NCBI RefSeq assembly: GCF_025460765.1 | Contig: NZ_JAMWEG010000003.1 | Location: forward strand, 372,001 to 436,000 | Length of the DNA: 64,000 nt | Reading direction: 5' to 3' | Source of the DNA: Micromonospora sp. MA102 | GTDB taxonomy: Bacteria > Actinomycetota > Actinomycetes > Mycobacteriales > Micromonosporaceae | Shown here: positions 8,122 to 17,666 of the stretch, in pieces | How positions within the stretch are numbered: the first letter of the stretch is position 1 | How the letters are laid out: every line of letters starts with the position of its first letter | The notes under the pieces: generated by a model | The model's input: the letters and a program-made list of their open reading frames with translations, nothing else | What the model was told of the DNA's origin: nothing | Databases searched by the model: none | Made by a program: the position numbers and the translations under genes

Positions 8122-9426
8122 TCACCGGGGGAGTTCCGCGTGGATCCGGGTCGGCCCGCCGGTCGGGCTGGCCACCTCGAGCGTCCCACCGGCGGCCCGG
8201 ACCCGGTCGGCGATGCCGCTCAGCCCGTGCCCCTTGGCCAGGTGGGCGCCGCCGATCCCGTCGTCGGCCACGGTGATCTCCAGCCGGCCGACCTTCCGGA
8301 TCACCTCGACCCGGCAGGCGTCCGCCCGGCTGTGCTTCGCGACGTTGGTCAGCGCCTCGGCCACCACGAAGTAGGCGGTGCTCTCCAGCGCCGGGTCGAG
8401 CCGACCGGCGGCGGTGCCCAGCTCGTCGTCGACCACCAGCTCGGTGGGGACCAGGGCGCGGGCGGCGAGCGCGGCCAGCGCGCTGGGCAGGCCCCGGTCG
8501 ACCAGGATCGGCGGGGCGATGCCCCGGGACAGGGCGCGCAGCTCGTCGAGGGTGTCCCGGGTCTGGGTGACCGCCTCGTCGAGGGTCCGCCGGGCCGCCT
8601 CGGGGTCGGCGGCGAGCTGCTGGCGGGCCCGGCTGAGGTCCATGGCGAGGCGGACGAGGCGCTGCTGCGGGCCGTCGTGGATGTCCCGCTCCAGCCGGCG
8701 CAGGGCGGACGCCTCGGCGGACGCGGCGGCCCGCTTCTGCTCCTCCAGCGTGGTGATCCGCTGCCGCATCTCGGCGACACCGGTCAGCAGCGAGTAGGCC
8801 AGGGCGGCCTGGATCCGGGCGCAGGCCCGGGCCACCAGGGGCAGGGTGAGCAGGGCGAACAGCCCGATGGCGCTGTTCAGGGCGATCCGCGCCCCGGCAC
8901 CGTCGCCCATCCCGAGCAGCTGGCTCAGGTCCTGGTCGCCGGGACCCCGCGGGATGGCCCAGTCGTACGCGCCGTAGAGCGTGCCGGTGATCGCCAGCGC
9001 CCACCAGACCACCACCACCACGAAGGTGGGCAGGGTCACCAACAGCCGGATGAGGGCGTGCAGCAGGTCGAGCCAGGACTGCGGGTCGCGCATCGGGGTG
9101 AGGACCCGCCGCCAGAAGCCCGCCCCCCGCTCGGGCGCCAGGTAGACCGGGCGGACCCGGGGCTGGCGCAGCACGGCGGGCAGGCGCAGCCGCTCCAGGT
9201 CGGCCAGCCCCCGGGCCACGTACAGCGTGCCGGCGAGGACCGGCAGGCCGAGCGTGGTCACCAGCAGCCCGGCGGTGAGCGCGATCCCCGCCACGGCGAG
9301 CACGAAGCCGACGAGCGCCAGCGGGAGGCTGAAGAGCACGTAGCCGGAGTCGCGCGCGAGTTGGCGGAGGAGGCCCCGGACGGGTGTGGTGGGGGTGGGC
9401 GCGGTGGCCAGCGGTACGGCGGTCAT
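8122..9426 (-). CDS. Sensor histidine kinase (HisKA_3 / NarX-DesK type)
   Basis: Membrane kinase of 434 aa paired with the downstream NarL-type regulator. The N-terminal half carries about four hydrophobic helices (near 30-75 and 130-215), resembling the actinobacterial Sensor domain. The dimerisation/phosphotransfer box ERDIHDGPQQRLVRLAMDL near 255-273 contains the phosphorylated His. The ATPase domain follows, with N box (ALTNVAKHSRA) and G box (VADDGIGG, GHGLSGIADRV). The start at 9426 is an ATG. This is the first gene of a kinase-regulator operon transcribed divergently from rex. The signal sensed is unknown; no extracellular loop of any size is evident, suggesting an intramembrane or envelope-stress type of signal. 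Confidence 0.9.
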   Translation of the reverse strand: MTAVPLATAPTPTTPVRGLLRQLARDSGYVLFSLPLALVGFVLAVAGIALTAGLLVTTLGLPVLAGTLYVARGLADLERLRLPAVLRQPRVRPVYLAPERGAGFWRRVLTPMRDPQSWLDLLHALIRLLVTLPTFVVVVVWWALAITGTLYGAYDWAIPRGPGDQDLSQLLGMGDGAGARIALNSAIGLFALLTLPLVARACARIQAALAYSLLTGVAEMRQRITTLEEQKRAAASAEASALRRLERDIHDGPQQRLVRLAMDLSRARQQLAADPEAARRTLDEAVTQTRDTLDELRALSRGIAPPILVDRGLPSALAALAARALVPTELVVDDELGTAAGRLDPALESTAYFVVAEALTNVAKHSRADACRVEVIRKVGRLEITVADDGIGGAHLAKGHGLSGIADRVRAAGGTLEVASPTGGPTRIHAELPR

Positions 9427-9642
9427 GCTCCGAGGCTATGGGCCCGGGACGGCCCGACCCATCCCGTGCGCGGGCCTCTCCGGGGTGGGGTTCTCCCTAC
9501 CTCCGTCGCCGACGCCGGGCTCTCCGGACGTGAGACGCGCCTCTCCCCGACGGTGACACAGCGCTACTAGGCGCGCGCGATTGGTCAGAGAAGTCGGGAT
9601 TGAGCAATAATCGCCACGCGGTGCCGAGGGAGCTCGGTCTAT

Positions 9643-9697
9643 CGATCTTGCAGGAATGGAGTGGCAGGTGGAGGCGCGTCGCGAGCTAGCAAGATCG
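9643..9697. repeat. Inverted repeat upstream of the Rex operator
   Basis: CGATCTTGC (9643-9651) and its exact complement GCAAGATCG (9689-9697), 37 bp apart, ending 5 bp before the Rex operator. It may be a binding site for a second regulator or a DNA-loop pair. No known consensus was recognised. Confidence 0.4.
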
Positions 9698-9701
9698 CGA
9701 T

Positions 9702-9719
9702 TTGTGCACCTCTTCACAA
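9702..9719 (+). promoter_or_regulatory. Rex operator (ROP)
   Basis: TTGTGCACCTCTTCACAA matches the Rex consensus TTGTGAAnnnnTTCACAA at 13 of 14 fixed positions (C for A at position 6). It lies 120 bp upstream of rex. Rex-family repressors bind such sites when NADH/NAD+ is low and leave when NADH rises. Autoregulation of rex-hemACD is known in Streptomyces. Confidence 0.85.
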
Positions 9720-9730
9720 GCGCCTACTCT
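9702..9730 (+). promoter_or_regulatory. Housekeeping-type promoter of the rex-hem operon
   Basis: TTGTGC (9702-9707), a 17-nt spacer and TACTCT (9725-9730) fit an HrdB/sigma-70 promoter. The -35 hexamer is the left arm of the Rex operator, so Rex binding would directly exclude polymerase. Confidence 0.6.
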
Positions 9731-9838
9731 GTAGTTCCGACGCGCCCTGCTAGCACAGCCGGCAACATCGGTCGCAAGCGGGAGTCCCGGAACGACCTGC
9801 CACCGTCGCTGGTCGAGGATCGCACCGCACGGAGTCTC

Positions 9839-10576
9839 ATGAGTCAGCACCGTCACCCAGGCGCGCCCGGCCGCGCCGGTGCCGTACCGGCGCTCCCGGA
9901 CCTCCCGGAGGCGACCGTCGCGCGGCTCCCGGAATACCTTCGCGCGCTGCACGCGCTCGCCGACACCGGCCACGAGACGGTCTCCAGCGAGGGGCTGGCC
10001 AACGCCGCCGGGGTCAACTCGGCGAAGCTCCGCAAGGACCTCTCCCACCTCGGCTCGTACGGCACCCGGGGCGTCGGCTACGACGTCACGCTGCTGATCG
10101 ACCAGATCGAGTCGGTGCTCGGGCTCACCCAGTGCCGCTCGGTCGCGCTGGTCGGCGTGGGTAACCTCGGTCACGCCCTGGCCGGCTACGACGGCTTCGC
10201 CAGTCGCGGCTTCCGGATCGCCGCGCTCTTCGACGCCGACCCCTCCCGGGTCGGTGAGGAGATCAACGGGCTGGTCGTCCGGCACGTCGACGAGCTGGCC
10301 CGGGTCGCCGTCGAGGAGTCGATCTCGATCGGCGTGATCGCCACCCCGGCGCCGGCCGCGCAGGCGGTCGCCGATCAGCTCGTCGCGGTCGGCGTGACGA
10401 GCATCCTCAACTTCGCACCCTGCGTACTCTCGGTTCCGGAAGGGGTCGACGTGCGCAAGGTCGACCTCGCCATCGAGCTGCAGATCCTGTCCTTCCACGA
10501 ACACCGCAAGGCGTCGCTGACCGCACTCCCCGGCGGGCTCGCGGCCACCGACACCCAGGAGGCGATCGGCACGTGA
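9839..10576 (+). CDS. rex: Redox-sensing transcriptional repressor Rex
   Basis: NADH-responsive repressor of 245 aa. The N-terminal winged helix (near 25-85) carries SSEGLANAAGVNSAKLRKDL. The Rossmann domain starts at VALVGVGNLGHAL (GxGxxG, near 101) with FDADPSRVG as the nucleotide-binding acidic turn. A C-terminal domain-swap helix (LQILSFHEH) follows. Rex represses respiratory and haem genes until NADH accumulates under oxygen limitation. The ATG at 9839 has GGAG 5 nt upstream and gives the usual family length. The longer in-frame reading from 9656 runs across the operator and is rejected. The stop overlaps hemA by 4 bp, so rex heads the haem operon. Confidence 0.97.
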   Translation: MSQHRHPGAPGRAGAVPALPDLPEATVARLPEYLRALHALADTGHETVSSEGLANAAGVNSAKLRKDLSHLGSYGTRGVGYDVTLLIDQIESVLGLTQCRSVALVGVGNLGHALAGYDGFASRGFRIAALFDADPSRVGEEINGLVVRHVDELARVAVEESISIGVIATPAPAAQAVADQLVAVGVTSILNFAPCVLSVPEGVDVRKVDLAIELQILSFHEHRKASLTALPGGLAATDTQEAIGT

Positions 10577-11934
10577 AACTGCTCGTCGTCGGCGCGTCCT
10601 ACCGCACCGCACCGGTCGCCACGCTGGAGCAGCTGGCGGTCCCGCCCGCGGACCTCACCCGCACCCTGGACCGCCTCGTCGCCCAGCCGTACGTCGCCGA
10701 GGCCGTGCTCGTCTCCACCTGCAACCGCGTCGAGGTGTACGCGGCCGTCACCGGCTTCCACGGCGGCCTCGGCGACATCTGCGCGGTGCTGGCCGAGCAG
10801 GCCGGCGCGCCGCCGGCGGCGCTCGCCGCCCACCTCTACGTGCACTACGACGCCGCCGCCGTGGACCACGTGTTCCGGGTGGCCAGCGGGCTGGACTCGA
10901 TGGTGGTCGGCGAGGCGCAGATCCTCGGCCAGCTCCGCGACGCCTACCACTCGGCCAGCGGCGCCGACTCCGCCGGCCGGCTCCTGCACGAACTCATGCA
11001 GCAGGCGCTGCGCGTGGGCAAGCGCGCGCACGCCGAGACCAACATCGACCGGGCCGGGCAGAGCGTGGTCACCGCCGCCCTCGACCTGGCGGCCGACCTG
11101 CTCGACGGTGACCTGACCGGCCGGCCCGCCATGGTGATCGGCGCCGGGGCGATGGGGTCGCTGGGCGTGGCCACCCTCTCCCGGCAGGGCGCCGGCCCGC
11201 TCACCGTCACCAACCGCGGCGCCGCGCGGGCCGTCCGGCTGGCCGAGTCGTACGGCGCGACCGCCGTGCCGATGGCCGAGCTGGTCGACGCGCTCACCAC
11301 GGTGGACATCGTGGTGGCCGCCACCGCGGCCACCGAGCCGGTCCTCACCCGCGACGTGGTGAGCCGGGCGCTGGCCCGCCGGGACGCCGCCCGCGGCCCG
11401 CTGGTCCTGCTCGACCTGGCCGTCCCGCGCGACGTCGAGGAGGGCGTCGCCGCGCTGCCCGGCGTCGAGGTGATCGACATCGACCGGATGGCGGGGATCC
11501 TCGCCGACGGCCCGGCCGCCGCCGACGCCGCCGAGGTGGCCCGCATCGTGGCCGGCGAGGTCGAGGCGTTCCTGAGCTGGGTGCGCGGCGCCGACGTCGC
11601 CCCCACCGTGGCGGCCCTGCGCGGGCGCGCCGACGACGTGGTCACCGCCGAGCTGCGCCGGCTGGCCCAGCGCCGCCCGGACTTCACCGACGACCAGCGC
11701 GCCGAGGTCGCCCGCACCGTGCACCGGGTGGTGCAGCGGCTGCTGCACCAGCCCACCGTCCGGGTCCGCCAGCTCGCGGCCGAGCCCGGCGGCGACCAGT
11801 ACGCCGCACTGCTGCGCGAGCTGTTCGACCTCGAGGTGCCGCAGACCTCCCCGGTCGACATCGTTCCCGACGTGGTGGAGGCGGAGATCGTCCTGCCGGC
11901 CGACACCACCCCGCCCACCGGAGGTGCGCGATGA
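10573..11934 (+). CDS. hemA: Glutamyl-tRNA reductase
   Basis: First committed enzyme of C5-pathway tetrapyrrole synthesis, reducing glutamyl-tRNA(Glu) to glutamate-1-semialdehyde with NADPH; 453 aa. The N-terminal catalytic domain holds the nucleophilic Cys in STCNRVEVYA (near residue 50), and the conserved block DSMVVGEAQILGQ is near 112-124. The NADPH domain shows MVIGAGAMGSLG near 189 and the C-terminal dimerisation helix follows. The GTG start overlaps the rex stop (GTGA). The C-terminus overlaps the hemC ATG by 4 bp, so stoichiometric coupled translation is likely. Control is through the Rex operator upstream. Confidence 0.97.
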   Translation: MKLLVVGASYRTAPVATLEQLAVPPADLTRTLDRLVAQPYVAEAVLVSTCNRVEVYAAVTGFHGGLGDICAVLAEQAGAPPAALAAHLYVHYDAAAVDHVFRVASGLDSMVVGEAQILGQLRDAYHSASGADSAGRLLHELMQQALRVGKRAHAETNIDRAGQSVVTAALDLAADLLDGDLTGRPAMVIGAGAMGSLGVATLSRQGAGPLTVTNRGAARAVRLAESYGATAVPMAELVDALTTVDIVVAATAATEPVLTRDVVSRALARRDAARGPLVLLDLAVPRDVEEGVAALPGVEVIDIDRMAGILADGPAAADAAEVARIVAGEVEAFLSWVRGADVAPTVAALRGRADDVVTAELRRLAQRRPDFTDDQRAEVARTVHRVVQRLLHQPTVRVRQLAAEPGGDQYAALLRELFDLEVPQTSPVDIVPDVVEAEIVLPADTTPPTGGAR

Positions 11935-12899
11935 CCGCCCCCCTGCGCCTCGGCACCCGGGGCAGCGCCCTGGCGATGGCCCAGTCCGGCCACGTCGCCG
12001 AGGCGCTCACCGCGGCCACCGGCCGCCCGGTCGAGCTGGTCGAGGTGGTGACCGCCGGCGACCGCTCCACGGCCCCGGTGCACCGGCTCGGCGTCGGCGT
12101 CTTCGTCTCCGCGCTGCGGGACGCGCTGACCGCCCGGGAGATCGACTTCGCCGTCCACTCGTACAAGGACCTGCCCACCGCGGGGGCGCCCGGCCTGCAC
12201 ATCGCCGCCGTGCCGCTGCGCCAGGACCCGCGGGACGCGCTGATCGCCCGGGACGGCCGCACCCTCGCCGAGCTGCCGCCCGGCGCCCGGGTCGGCACCG
12301 GCGCGCTGCGCCGCATCGCCCAGCTGCACGCCCTCGGCCTGCAACTGGAGGTCACCCCGATCCGGGGCAACATCGACACCCGCCTCGGCCGGGTGCTCGG
12401 CCCCGACGCCGACCTCGACGCCGTCGTGCTGGCCCGGGCGGGGCTCGCCCGCATCGGCCGGACCGATGCCATCACCGAGACCCTCGATCCGATGCTGATG
12501 CTGCCCGCGCCCGCACAGGGCGCGCTGGCCGTGGAGTGCAGGATCGACGACCATGACCTGGTCGAGCTGCTCGGCGTGCTCGACCACGCACCGTCCCGCG
12601 CCGCGGTCGTCGCGGAGCGGGCACTGCTGGCCACCCTGGAGGCCGGGTGCAGCGCACCCGTCGCCGCCTATGGCGAACTCGCCGAGGGTGACGCCGGTGA
12701 GGAGATCTACCTGCGCGGGGCGGTGATCAGCCCGGACGGCACCCGTGACCTCCGGCTGTCCCGCACCGGAACGCCCGCCGACGCGGCGGAGATCGGCAAG
12801 GCACTTGCCGCCGAACTCCTCGAACTCGGCGCCGACTCGATCCTCGGCCAAGAAGGACACACCGGCCCGGGGACCCAGCAATTTGGGAGCACAGAATGA
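11931..12899 (+). CDS. hemC: Hydroxymethylbilane synthase (porphobilinogen deaminase)
   Basis: Polymerises four porphobilinogens into hydroxymethylbilane; 322 aa, the usual length. Seen: the N-terminal LRLGTRGSALAMAQ block, the substrate-binding segment VHSYKDLPT, the Arg-rich VGTGALRRIAQL and IRGNIDTRLGRV, and the dipyrromethane-cofactor Cys in LEAGCSAPVAAYGE (near residue 240). ATGA overlaps at both ends couple it to hemA and to the fused hemD. It is the third gene of the Rex-controlled operon. Confidence 0.97.
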   Translation: MTAPLRLGTRGSALAMAQSGHVAEALTAATGRPVELVEVVTAGDRSTAPVHRLGVGVFVSALRDALTAREIDFAVHSYKDLPTAGAPGLHIAAVPLRQDPRDALIARDGRTLAELPPGARVGTGALRRIAQLHALGLQLEVTPIRGNIDTRLGRVLGPDADLDAVVLARAGLARIGRTDAITETLDPMLMLPAPAQGALAVECRIDDHDLVELLGVLDHAPSRAAVVAERALLATLEAGCSAPVAAYGELAEGDAGEEIYLRGAVISPDGTRDLRLSRTGTPADAAEIGKALAAELLELGADSILGQEGHTGPGTQQFGSTE

Positions 12900-14476
12900 C
12901 CCGCACCCGTAAGCCCGTAGGCCGGATCGCGTTCGTCGGGGCCGGTCCCGGCGACCCGGGCCTGCTGACCCGCCGGGCGCTGGACGCCCTGGTCGACGCC
13001 GACCAGGTGGTGTACGACCGGGGAGTCCCCGAGTCGCTGCTCGAACACGTCCGCGCCCAGGCCAGGTCCGACGCCGAGTTCAGCCCCGCCGAGGGCGTGC
13101 CGGGGGACGTGGCGAAGGTGCTGATCTCCGCGGCCCGGTCCGGCCAGAACGCCGTGCACCTGGTCGCCGGTGACCCGTTCGGCCACGACTCGGTGGTCAA
13201 GGAGGTGCAGGCGGTGGCGCGTACCGCCGCGCACTTCGAGGTGGTGCCGGGCGTCGGCCAGGCCGAGGGTGTGGCCACTTACGCCGGGGTGCCGCTGCCC
13301 GGTGTGCGTACCGCCGCCGACGTCGAGGACGTCACCACGCTGGACTTCGACGCGCTGGCCGCCGCCGTGGGCCGGGGCTCCCTGGCCGTGGCCGTGGACG
13401 CCGGTGACCTGGCCGCCATCCGGGACGGCCTGCTGGCCGCCGGGGTGGACGGGGCCACCCCCGTCGCGGTGACCGGCGACGGCACCGGCGAGACGCAGTA
13501 CACCACCACGTCGACCGTGGACTCCTTCGTGGCGGCGGCGCTCGGCTTCACCGGCCGGGTCGTGCTCACCGTCGGCGCGGGCGTCTCCGAGCGCGACAAG
13601 CTGAGCTGGTGGGAGAACCGGCCGCTGTACGGCTGGAAGGTGCTCGTCCCCCGCACCAAGGAGCAGGCCGGCGCCATGAGCGCGCGGCTGCGCGCGTACG
13701 GGGCCATCCCGTGCGAGGTGCCGACCATCGCGGTCGAGCCGCCGCGCACCCCGGCCCAGATGGAGCGGGCGGTCAAGGGCCTGGTCGACGGCCGGTACGC
13801 CTGGGTGATCTTCACCTCGGTCAACGCGGTCCGGGCGGTCTGGGAGAAGTTCGCCGAGCACGGGCTGGACGCCCGCCACTTCGGCGGCGTCAAGATCGCC
13901 TGCATCGGCGAGGCCACCGCCGAGGCGGTCCGCGCCTTCGGCATCCAGCCGGAGCTGATCCCCTCCGGGGAGCAGTCCTCCGAGGGCCTGCTGGCCGAGT
14001 TCTCGCCGCACGACGAGATCCTCGACCCGGTCGGCCGGGTGCTGCTGCCGCGCGCCGACATCGCCACCGAGACCCTGGCCGCCGGGCTCACCGAGCGGGG
14101 CTGGGAGGTCGACGACGTGACCGCGTACCGGACCGTCCGGGCCGCGCCGCCGCCCGCCGAGATCCGCGACGCCATCAAGTCGGGCGGGTTCGACGCGGTG
14201 CTCTTCACCTCCTCCTCGACCGTCCGGAACCTGGTCGGCATCGCCGGGAAGCCGCACGCGCGTACGGTTGTTGCGGTTATCGGGCCCAAGACGGCGGAGA
14301 CCGCCACGGAGTTCGGCCTGCGGGTCGACGTGCAGCCGCCGCACGCCTCGGTGCCCGACCTGGTGGAGGCGCTCGCCGCCTACGCCGTCGAGCTGCGCGA
14401 GAAGCTCGCCGCCATGCCGGCCAAGCAGCGCCGCGGCTCGAAGGTGCAGGGCCCGACCGCCCTGAGGTTCCGCTGA
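12896..14476 (+). CDS. hemD: Uroporphyrinogen-III synthase fused to a CobA/SUMT-like N-terminal domain
   Basis: A 526-residue fusion. Residues 1-235 resemble uroporphyrinogen-III methyltransferase ([12 protein letters not shown] near 12, AGDPFG near 89, VVPGV near 117). However, the family's RLKGGDPFxFGRG glycine motif reads [15 protein letters not shown], and the PLTHR segment reads PLPGVRT. Residues 240-500 are a HemD domain ([51 protein letters not shown]) that closes hydroxymethylbilane to uroporphyrinogen III. The HemD half looks intact; the methyltransferase half is probably inactive or altered. ATGA overlap with hemC; hemB follows after 13 bp with its own AGGAGG. Confidence 0.93.
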   Translation: MTRTRKPVGRIAFVGAGPGDPGLLTRRALDALVDADQVVYDRGVPESLLEHVRAQARSDAEFSPAEGVPGDVAKVLISAARSGQNAVHLVAGDPFGHDSVVKEVQAVARTAAHFEVVPGVGQAEGVATYAGVPLPGVRTAADVEDVTTLDFDALAAAVGRGSLAVAVDAGDLAAIRDGLLAAGVDGATPVAVTGDGTGETQYTTTSTVDSFVAAALGFTGRVVLTVGAGVSERDKLSWWENRPLYGWKVLVPRTKEQAGAMSARLRAYGAIPCEVPTIAVEPPRTPAQMERAVKGLVDGRYAWVIFTSVNAVRAVWEKFAEHGLDARHFGGVKIACIGEATAEAVRAFGIQPELIPSGEQSSEGLLAEFSPHDEILDPVGRVLLPRADIATETLAAGLTERGWEVDDVTAYRTVRAAPPPAEIRDAIKSGGFDAVLFTSSSTVRNLVGIAGKPHARTVVAVIGPKTAETATEFGLRVDVQPPHASVPDLVEALAAYAVELREKLAAMPAKQRRGSKVQGPTALRFR

Positions 14477-14489
14477 CAGGAGGCCCCCT

Positions 14490-15466
<977 letters not shown>

Positions 15467-15473
<7 letters not shown>

Positions 15474-16627
15474 ACTCCGACCGTCACCACCCGGGCCAGC
15501 TCCGCGACGGAGTAGACCTTCCGGGGTGGGTCCGGTAGCTGCGCCCACACCACACGGACGGTGGTGTCGTCGACCCAGGCGGCACCCCAGGTCCCGCCGC
15601 CCGTCATGCCGTAGGTCGGGCTGGCCGTTCCGAGCGGCTGGTCAGCCCGGAGCTGCCCGGTAGCGGTCTCCAGGATCGCCAGCCGGTAGTCGAGGTCCCG
15701 ACCGTTCGGGCGGCGGTAGGGGACCGCGACGAGGCTGCCGTCCGGGGAGAGCCGGACCGACGGGGCACACTCCCCGGCCACGGTCAGCCGCGACAGCCGG
15801 CTCCCGCCGGCGAGTCGACGCACGTCGAGCTGGCAGCGGGTCATGTCGGCCGGGCCGGTCACCGACACCACGCGGCCAGCCGTCACGTCGGCCGCGCGGA
15901 ACGGCAGCTCGTCATCGGCGCCGGCCGGCACGGGAATCAGCGTCCTCTCCCGGCCGGTGGTCAGCTCGTGGGCCACCAGGCCCACACCGCCTCGGACCAG
16001 GTAGGCGTACCGCAGGTCGGCGCCGGCCAGCTTCAGGCCCTGTCCCTTGATCCGGACCTCCCGGCTGATCTCGACCCGATCGTCCGCGCTGAGCACCATG
16101 AGCCGGATCGAGAGGCCGGCCACGTCCGGGCCGTCCCTCCGTCGCGTACCGGGCATGAGGTCGGTGAGCTTGAGGCCGACGAGCCGTCCGTCGGACAGCG
16201 CGACGCTCTCCTGCCAACCGGCGGGCACCCGGTGCCGGACCACCGAGCCGTCGCCGCGCAACTCGTCCGCGACGCCGCCGACCAGACCGATCTCCGGGCC
16301 CGCCCGGTGCGGTCGCACCGTGCCGCCTTCACCACTCAGCATCAGCCGCTGCGCCGGCTCCACGGTCGGTGGCGTCCGGTCGGGAGCGGCCGGTGACGTC
16401 GACGGCGCGGCCACCGGTGGGGCCGGCCGGTGCTCGCGGACCAGCAGCGGCGCGGCGCCCCCGGTCAGGGCGATCAGCGCCACCAGACCGGCCACGCCGG
16501 TCAGGCTCCGCCGGCGACGCCGGACTCGGGCTCGACGGCGAATGGTCGCCAGGTCCGCCGGGTGCGGTCCGGTGGCGCGAGCGGCGCGGTGGACCAGCTC
16601 GGCCAGGTCCTCGGGTACGGCGTCCAC
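15467..16627 (-). CDS. Membrane-anchored protein with PD40/TolB-like outer domain, partner of an ECF sigma factor
   Basis: 386 aa of unassigned function. A short cytosolic N-terminus (about 40 residues, ending [12 protein letters not shown]) is followed by one membrane helix (near 46-64, [20 protein letters not shown]), a Pro/Ser/Thr linker and a large extracytoplasmic part with beta-propeller-like segments such as [17 protein letters not shown]. It sits directly downstream of a SigE-family sigma gene with overlapping ends, the usual place for an anti-sigma factor, but no zinc-type HxxxCxxC motif is seen. The GTG at 16627 is chosen because AGGAGGAG ends 5 nt before it; the GTG at 16633 would abut that site. 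Confidence 0.75.
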
Positions 16628-16629
16628 GG

Positions 16630-17163
16630 TCACTCCTCCTCGGCCAGCGCGGCGCGCAGCTCGGCCAGCCCTCGGGAGAGGCGGCTGCGGACGGTGCCCT
16701 CGGTCAGATCCAGCACGGCGGCGGTCTCGGCGGTGGAGAGATCCAGCAGCACGCGGCAGACGATCACGGTGCGCCGGCTCAGGGGCAGCAGTTCCAGGGC
16801 CGACCGGGCGGCCAGCCCGGCGGGGTCCGGGGCGGCGGCCGCCGGATGCCGGTCCTCGGCGGGCGGCCGTTCCCGGCGCACCTTCCGCCACCAGGAGGTG
16901 GCCCAGTTCAGCCCGACCCGGAAGACCCAGCCACCCGGGTTGTCCAGCCGGCGCACCCGGTCCCACCGGGCGTACGCCCGGGCCATCGCCTCATCGGTCG
17001 CCTCCCGGGCCACCGCGGTGTCCCCGACGGACAGCGCGAGCGCGCGGTGGATCCGGTCCACGTGGTCTCGATAGAACTGCTCGAACGGGAGGTGCGAGGG
17101 CGTGTCGCGGTGGCGCGGCAACACGTCCGGCGGACCAGCCGGCGCCGAGGGGTGGCTTCCCAT
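16630..17163 (-). CDS. SigE-family ECF RNA polymerase sigma factor
   Basis: 177-residue ECF sigma factor. Region 2 is near 27-90 (FEQFYRDHVDRIHRALALSV, EATDEAMARAYARWDRV, NPGGWVFRVGLNWATSWWR). Region 4 is near 118-170 (LELLPLSRRTVIVCRVLLDL, STAETAAVLDLTEGTVRSRL). It resembles the short SigE-type sigma factors common in actinomycetes. The ATG at 17163 begins a plausible leader before region 2; the in-frame extension to 17319 is Arg/Pro-rich. Its 3' end supplies the ribosome-binding site of the downstream membrane protein, implying coupled expression and probably a functional pair. Target promoters are unknown. Confidence 0.85.
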   Translation of the reverse strand: MGSHPSAPAGPPDVLPRHRDTPSHLPFEQFYRDHVDRIHRALALSVGDTAVAREATDEAMARAYARWDRVRRLDNPGGWVFRVGLNWATSWWRKVRRERPPAEDRHPAAAAPDPAGLAARSALELLPLSRRTVIVCRVLLDLSTAETAAVLDLTEGTVRSRLSRGLAELRAALAEEE

Positions 17164-17327
17164 GCCCGGTACACGCTCCGAGGGTGGATTTCGTTCCCGG
17201 ATCATGGCGGATGGAATGGCCAGTACTCGCGTCGGAGCCCGTCGGCGCGGCGGGGCGCGGGACAGGCGGCCATGCCGTGTCGCTGTGCGTTCCGTGGATC
17301 CGGGCCCCCCGACCCTCACCCCCGCCC

Positions 17328-17398
17328 GCTTTGCTCTGCAGCCATCGGCGCAGCGGCAACCCTCCGTGTTCGCTGCTCATGTGGCTGCAGAGCAAAGC
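17328..17398. repeat. 17-bp perfect inverted repeat / long hairpin
   Basis: GCTTTGCTCTGCAGCCA (17328-17344) and its exact reverse complement (17382-17398), with a 37-nt spacer. The outer flanks also resemble each other when one is inverted (CCCTC and C-runs before the GCTTTGC core), so the homology extends imperfectly for about 30 bp per arm. No transposase lies between. It could be a miniature inverted-repeat element, a hairpin, or a site in a dispersed family. Confidence 0.6.
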
Positions 17399-17587
17399 CG
17401 GGGAGAGGGTGGACCACGACGGCGAACGCGCGCCGCTACTCGTCCGGATTGCGGCCTTCGGCAGCGTGAATTGCCCGCACAGGTACCGAGCGCGTCTCAC
17501 GCGGGCCGACGCTCGGCCTTCATTGCGTTCACCAGCGTTTCCCGGCCACGGGACAGGGATGGGGACGGATCGCCGGCGTCACGCGGC

Positions 17588-17615
17588 CTGTCCACAGCCA
17601 CCGGGGTTGTCCACA
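17588..17615 (+). promoter_or_regulatory. Two DnaA-box-like sequences in tandem
   Basis: CTGTCCACA (17588-17596) and TTGTCCACA (17607-17615), same orientation, 19 bp apart. The second equals the high-GC actinobacterial DnaA box. Two copies alone do not make an origin; they might titrate DnaA or be chance. Confidence 0.35.
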
Positions 17616-17666
17616 GCCGGACCGGTCGGGGTTGCCGCCTTCGGGGCATGCGGAGAGTGTGGCCGC

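Larger units (their letters stand above)
9427..9838. other. Divergent intergenic region, histidine kinase / rex
   Basis: 412 bp without a convincing gene. It contains a 9-bp inverted repeat (9643-9651 and 9689-9697), the Rex operator and the rex-hem promoter. The block from 9580 to 9760 is visibly less GC-rich than its flanks. No promoter for the kinase could be assigned. Confidence 0.6.
17164..17666. other. Divergent intergenic region with inverted repeat and DnaA-box-like sites
   Basis: About 500 bp with no supported gene between the ECF sigma gene and the XRE regulator. It holds a 17-bp perfect inverted repeat (17328-17398) and two TCCACA-type boxes (17588-17615). The remainder shows nothing recognisable. 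Confidence 0.6.

Noticed and set aside
8012-9004. Upstream extension of the response-regulator frame to 9004
   Set aside because: It runs through the kinase gene in another frame; the receiver starts at 8011, or at most 8125.
17588-17615. Replication origin
   Set aside because: Only two DnaA-box-like sites, no AT-rich unwinding region and no dnaA/dnaN genes nearby.
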